Source of the DNA: Regnicoccus_A sp014224355
GTDB lineage: Bacteria; Cyanobacteriota; Cyanobacteriia; PCC-6307; Cyanobiaceae
Direction of reading: 5' to 3'
Length of the DNA: 64,000 nt
Assembly: GCF_050920705.1 (NCBI RefSeq)
Contig: NZ_CP154799.1
Location: 2,728,001 to 2,792,000, forward strand
Below the pieces are notes generated by a model. The model had not been told where the DNA came from. It ran no database searches and saw only the letters and a program-made list of their open reading frames with translations. Made by a program: the position numbers and the translations under genes. Position 1 is the first letter of the stretch; the number at the start of each line of letters is the position of its first letter. Shown here piece after piece: positions 61,128 to 64,000 of the stretch.

Positions 61128-63515
61128 CTAGAGCGGGCTGGGCAACGACCAGCGCCACTCGGTCACATCAGGGGAATCCATCCCGTGGGTGTGGGCGTAG
61201 TTGCGGTGGACGAGGATCGCCTCCTTCATTCGCTCCTTGACGTGGGCGGCGCGGGAGCCGAGGCCTGGCACCCGGTCGATCACATCGATCACCAGGTTGA
61301 AGCGATCGATCTGGTTGTTCATCGCCAGCTCCAGCGGTGTGTTGATGTTGCCTTTCTCCTTGTAGCCGCGCACGTGGATGTTGTGGTGGTTGGTGCGGCG
61401 GTAGGTGAGCCGGTGAATCAGCCAGGGATAGCCGTGGAAATTGAAGATCACAGGCTTGTCGGTGGTGAACAGGCTGTCGAAATCCCGATCCGAGAGACCA
61501 TGGGGATGCTCGCTCGGCTGGGTCAGAGCAAACAGCTTGACCACATTGAGCACACGGATTTTGAGCTGGGGAATCTCCCTCCGCAGGATCTCCACCGCCG
61601 CCAGAACTTCCTTGGTGGGGATATCACCGGCACAGGCCATCACCACATCAGGGTCATCTGCCTCGGTGCCGCAGTCGTCGTTGCTGGCCCAGTCCCAGAG
61701 GCCGATGCCCTTGGCCACATGGCTGCGGGCCTCCTCGAGGGTGAGGTACTGGAGATGCTTCTGCTTGTCGGAAACGATGATGTTGCATACATTCGTTTCC
61801 ACCATGGCCTCCTCAGCCACCGCCAGCAGGCAGTTGGCGTCGGCCGGCAGGTAGACCCTCACCACCTCACCGCTCTTGTTGCCGGCGAGGTCGATGAAGC
61901 CGGGGTCCTGGTGGGTGAAGCCGTTGTGATCCTGCCGCCAGACGGTGGAGGAGATCAGGCAGTTCCAGGGCGCGATCGGCGCGCGCCAGGTGGCATGCAG
62001 GTTGCAGGATTCCAACCACTTGGCGTGCTGGTTGAACATCGAGGCGATCACGTGGGCGAAGGCCTCGTAGGTGTGGAAGAAGCCGTAGCGACCGGTAAGC
62101 AGATAACCCTCCATCATTCCCACCAGGGTGTGCTCGGAGAGCATCTCCACCACCCGGCCTTCGCGGGCCAGTTCGCTGCCATTGAGGTCTTCAGGGAGGA
62201 ACTCCTCCATCCAGACCTTCTTGCTGACCTCATAGATGGCCTGCAGCCGGTTGGAGGCGGTTTCATCGGGGCCGAACACCCGCAGGGAGTCGGGATTGCG
62301 CACGATGGTGTCGCGCAGCAGAGCGCCCAGGGGTGCGGTGTTCTCGTGCTCACTCTGGCCTGGCCGCTCGACATGAACGGCATGGGCCTCGATCGGCGCC
62401 ATCCGGAGGCTTCGGCGCAGGCTGCCCCCATTGGCGTGGGGGCTGGAGCCCATCCGTCGCAAGCCCGTTGGAGAGAGGGCCTGCAACTCGGGCCTGAGGG
62501 TGCCCCCGGCGTCGAAAAGCTCCTCCGGGCGGTAGCTGCGCAGCCAGGCCTCGAGCATGGTCAGTTGCTGGGGATCCTTGTTCGGTGCCGGCAGGGGCAC
62601 CTGGTGGGCCCGCCAGAAGTTCTCCAGCTTCTTGCCGTTCAGCTCCTTGGGACCGGTCCAGCCCTTGGGGGAGCGCAGCACGATCATCGGCCAGGCCGGC
62701 CGCACGGCCTCACCGCTTTCCCTGCACTCCCGGCGCACCCGCTGGATGGCACTGACCGCCTGGTCCATGGCCTCGGCCATGGCGCGGTGCATCGCCATCG
62801 GCTCGCTCCCCTCCACCAGGATCGGATCCCAGCCGTAGCCGCGCATCAGGTTCACCAGCTCCTCGGAGGGGATACGAGCCAGCAAGGTGGGGTTGGCGAT
62901 CTTGTAGCCGTTGAGATGCAGCACCGGCAGCACCGCACCGTCGCTGATCGGATTGAGGAACTTGTTGATGTGCCAGGAGGTGGCCAGGGGGCCGGTTTCG
63001 GCCTCGCCATCGCCCACGCAGGCCAGGGCGATCAGTTCGGGATTGTCGAAGACAGCGCCGCAGGCATGGGAGAGCACGTAGCCGAGCTCGCCGCCCTCAT
63101 GGATCGAGCCCGGGGTTTCCGGGGTGCAGTGGGAGCCGATGTGGCCGGGGAAGGAGAACTGCTTGAAAAAGCGCTGCATCCCGCCGGCGTCCTGCGACTT
63201 GTCGGGATACACCTCGCTGTAGCTGCCATCGAGGTAGGTGGGGCCGAGTACGCCGGGAGCTCCATGCCCAGGCCCTGAGAGGTAGATCATCTCGAGGTCG
63301 TGCTGTCGGATCACCCGATTGGCATGGGCCCAGATGAAGGCCTGTCCAGGACTGGATCCCCAGTGCCCCAGCAGACGGGCCTTGATGTGTTCGGGACGGA
63401 GCGGCTCCGCCAGCAATGGATTCTCTCGCAGGTAGATCATCCCCACCGCCAGGTAGTTGGCAGCTCGCCACCACGCGTCAAGGAGATGGAGATCCAGCTC
63501 TCGGTCACCAGCCAT
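61128..63515 (-). CDS. xfp: Phosphoketolase (Xfp/Xpk)
   Basis: Thiamine-diphosphate enzyme cleaving xylulose-5-P (and/or fructose-6-P) to acetyl phosphate plus a triose or tetrose phosphate. 795 residues: YLAVGMIYLRENPLL, IYLSGPGHGAPGVLGPTYLD, CVGDGEAETGPLATSWHINK, VLHLNGYKIANPTLLARI, WTGPKELNGKKLENFWRAHQ and, near the end, NFHGYPWLIHRLTYRRTNHH with NIHVRGYKEKGNINTPLELA. Paired with ackA, it routes Calvin-cycle sugar phosphates to acetate and ATP. The long opposite-strand frame is a shadow. Confidence 0.97.
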   Translation of the reverse strand: MAGDRELDLHLLDAWWRAANYLAVGMIYLRENPLLAEPLRPEHIKARLLGHWGSSPGQAFIWAHANRVIRQHDLEMIYLSGPGHGAPGVLGPTYLDGSYSEVYPDKSQDAGGMQRFFKQFSFPGHIGSHCTPETPGSIHEGGELGYVLSHACGAVFDNPELIALACVGDGEAETGPLATSWHINKFLNPISDGAVLPVLHLNGYKIANPTLLARIPSEELVNLMRGYGWDPILVEGSEPMAMHRAMAEAMDQAVSAIQRVRRECRESGEAVRPAWPMIVLRSPKGWTGPKELNGKKLENFWRAHQVPLPAPNKDPQQLTMLEAWLRSYRPEELFDAGGTLRPELQALSPTGLRRMGSSPHANGGSLRRSLRMAPIEAHAVHVERPGQSEHENTAPLGALLRDTIVRNPDSLRVFGPDETASNRLQAIYEVSKKVWMEEFLPEDLNGSELAREGRVVEMLSEHTLVGMMEGYLLTGRYGFFHTYEAFAHVIASMFNQHAKWLESCNLHATWRAPIAPWNCLISSTVWRQDHNGFTHQDPGFIDLAGNKSGEVVRVYLPADANCLLAVAEEAMVETNVCNIIVSDKQKHLQYLTLEEARSHVAKGIGLWDWASNDDCGTEADDPDVVMACAGDIPTKEVLAAVEILRREIPQLKIRVLNVVKLFALTQPSEHPHGLSDRDFDSLFTTDKPVIFNFHGYPWLIHRLTYRRTNHHNIHVRGYKEKGNINTPLELAMNNQIDRFNLVIDVIDRVPGLGSRAAHVKERMKEAILVHRNYAHTHGMDSPDVTEWRWSLPSPL

Positions 63516-63898
63516 GGGTCCTGGTCCTTGCCGTTCCCCTAGACGGTCTCACGTTGGTGGAGCTCTGCCAACGGCGCGTGTAGCCCTCCTGACAGCGCCG
63601 TCGTTGCAGCACGATCGCACCGATTTTCTCTGGAAACCCTGCGGTGGAAACCAAGCCAGCCTCCAAGGCTCAGTCGCGCCTCGCCCCACAAAAGGTCGTC
63701 ACTCCCAGCCGAAGCGCAGCAGGGCCGAGCGGAAAGCCGGAGGTGGGCTCTCTGACGGCCTGATCGCAACGGGCCCACCGCTGGAGCCGGGAGGGTGTCG
63801 CCCTGTAACGAACCCCAACCCCCCGTAACGAAACCCCAGAGACCTTCAGATCCGCGCAAAAAGGCTCCCTACGGTGCGCCTCAGTCGTCCCCTCCCCT
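63516..63898. other. Non-coding gap between divergent xfp and the last gene, with structured elements
   Basis: About 380 bp without a convincing gene. By eye I see GGTGGGC (63742-63748) pairing with GCCCACC (63773-63779), a small stem AGGG-TGTCG-CCCT (63792-63804), and two direct GTAACGAA repeats further right. A short minus-strand frame of about 100 codons crosses it but has no recognisable features. It could hold the two promoters and perhaps a small RNA; no known RNA family is recognised. Confidence 0.45.
63805..63832. repeat. Two direct GTAACGAA repeats, 20 bp apart
   Basis: GTAACGAA occurs at 63805-63812 and again at 63825-63832, with a 12-nt C-rich spacer, so the repeats are in phase over two helical turns. 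On the minus strand each reads TTCGTTAC. The position between divergent genes, about 70 bp before the rightward start, suggests a tandem regulator-binding site. It does not match NtcA, PHO-box or HLR1 patterns as I know them. Confidence 0.5.
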
Positions 63899-64000
63899 GT
63901 GGATCGCCCCTCCGCCGCCACCCAGATCGTCGTCGCCTGCCTCGGGGCCGGCGTTGTCACCAGCTTTGCGGTGGCCCAGGGACAGAACCCCCTCACCGCC
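63899..64000 (+). CDS. N-terminal fragment of an exported or membrane-anchored protein, unknown
   Basis: The last 34 codons of the window read from GTG 63899 as a polar head (DRPSAATQ), a hydrophobic stretch IVVACLGAGVVTSFAVAQGQ and NPLTA, i.e. a likely signal peptide or anchor. The gene runs off the right edge. No family can be assigned from this fragment; GTG is the only plausible start nearby. Confidence 0.5.
   Translation, partial: MDRPSAATQIVVACLGAGVVTSFAVAQGQNPLTA

Noticed and set aside
61185..63278. A 697-codon open frame opposite xfp
   Set aside because: It is fully antisense to a strongly supported phosphoketolase. High GC keeps opposite-strand frames open, and the product has no recognisable domain.
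63539..63859. A 106-codon minus-strand frame before xfp
   Set aside because: Composition is irregular, no features are recognisable, and it overlaps the repeats and hairpins.

Overview
The window is a gene-dense, GC-rich stretch of a cyanobacterial chromosome. It carries photosystem I genes (psaF, psaJ), the cytochrome b6f genes petC and petA, ndhB, a high-light-inducible protein, a thylakoid-maintenance protein of the Vipp1/PspA type, and several families largely restricted to cyanobacteria (DUF3067, DUF2808, cyAbrB, Ycf46-like). Short gene spacing, many ATGA/TTGA start-stop overlaps and the high GC by eye fit the Cyanobium/Synechococcus picocyanobacteria. The genus is an inference. I see no transposase, prophage, CRISPR array, rRNA operon or defence island. 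One tRNA (tRNA-Val, anticodon CAC) is present.

Layout. 1-5.1 kb: the start of ychF, an HlyD-type adaptor, wecB, pilT, an Hli protein and tsaD. 5.1-9.2 kb: psaF-psaJ with a terminator, gmk, rqcH (NFACT) and tatC. 9.2-13.2 kb: DUF3067, petC-petA, lgt, cobM and tRNA-Val. 13.2-21 kb: a TerB-like protein, ppx, a UbiA prenyltransferase, LD-carboxypeptidase, ispD, a GT9-like protein, a K+-channel/RCK protein and fabG. 21-28.8 kb: an orphan groL facing a minus-strand run ctaA-ctaB-ABC ATPase-ABC permease-hypothetical-nanE. 29-32.4 kb: ctaC-ctaD-ctaE, divergent from ctaA. 32.5-36.2 kb: cyAbrB, HdeD-like, ribE, bifunctional nuclease, and an aldo/keto reductase with iron-sulfur motifs. 36.2-42.4 kb: a minus-strand run topA-lipoprotein-DUF2232-cobT-Tat lipoprotein. 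42.5-49.8 kb: ndhB, an ABC ATPase, an M23 peptidase, birA, an aminotransferase, thioredoxin, Vipp1/PspA and DciA-like. 49.8-53.7 kb: an envelope-glycan run (EamA-GT4-GT39). 53.8-60 kb: sppA-aroH, DUF2808, rpmH-rnpA-PH protein-yidC-DUF177-Ycf46. 60-64 kb: the phosphoketolase/acetate kinase pair and the start of one more gene.

The genes work together in several sets. Electron transfer is covered by PSI, b6f, NDH-1 and an A2-type cytochrome oxidase with its heme A pathway. Envelope biogenesis is covered by lgt, tatC, yidC, sppA, LD-carboxypeptidase, M23 peptidase and the glycosyltransferases. Carbon overflow runs through phosphoketolase and acetate kinase.

The most important observation for a user is that seven genes (hlyD, tsaD, rqcH, lgt, ppx, ispD and the DUF2232 gene) lose their expected frame exactly at a C or G homopolymer. 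Several are normally essential. I read these as homopolymer-length errors in the sequence rather than real pseudogenes, and I give composite coordinates. No clearly new multi-gene system is evident. The best leads are the topA/DUF2232/cobT run, a K+ channel with an atypical selectivity filter, a Big2-like insertion in YidC, an iron-sulfur-tailed aldo/keto reductase, and a structured, repeat-bearing intergenic region upstream of phosphoketolase.
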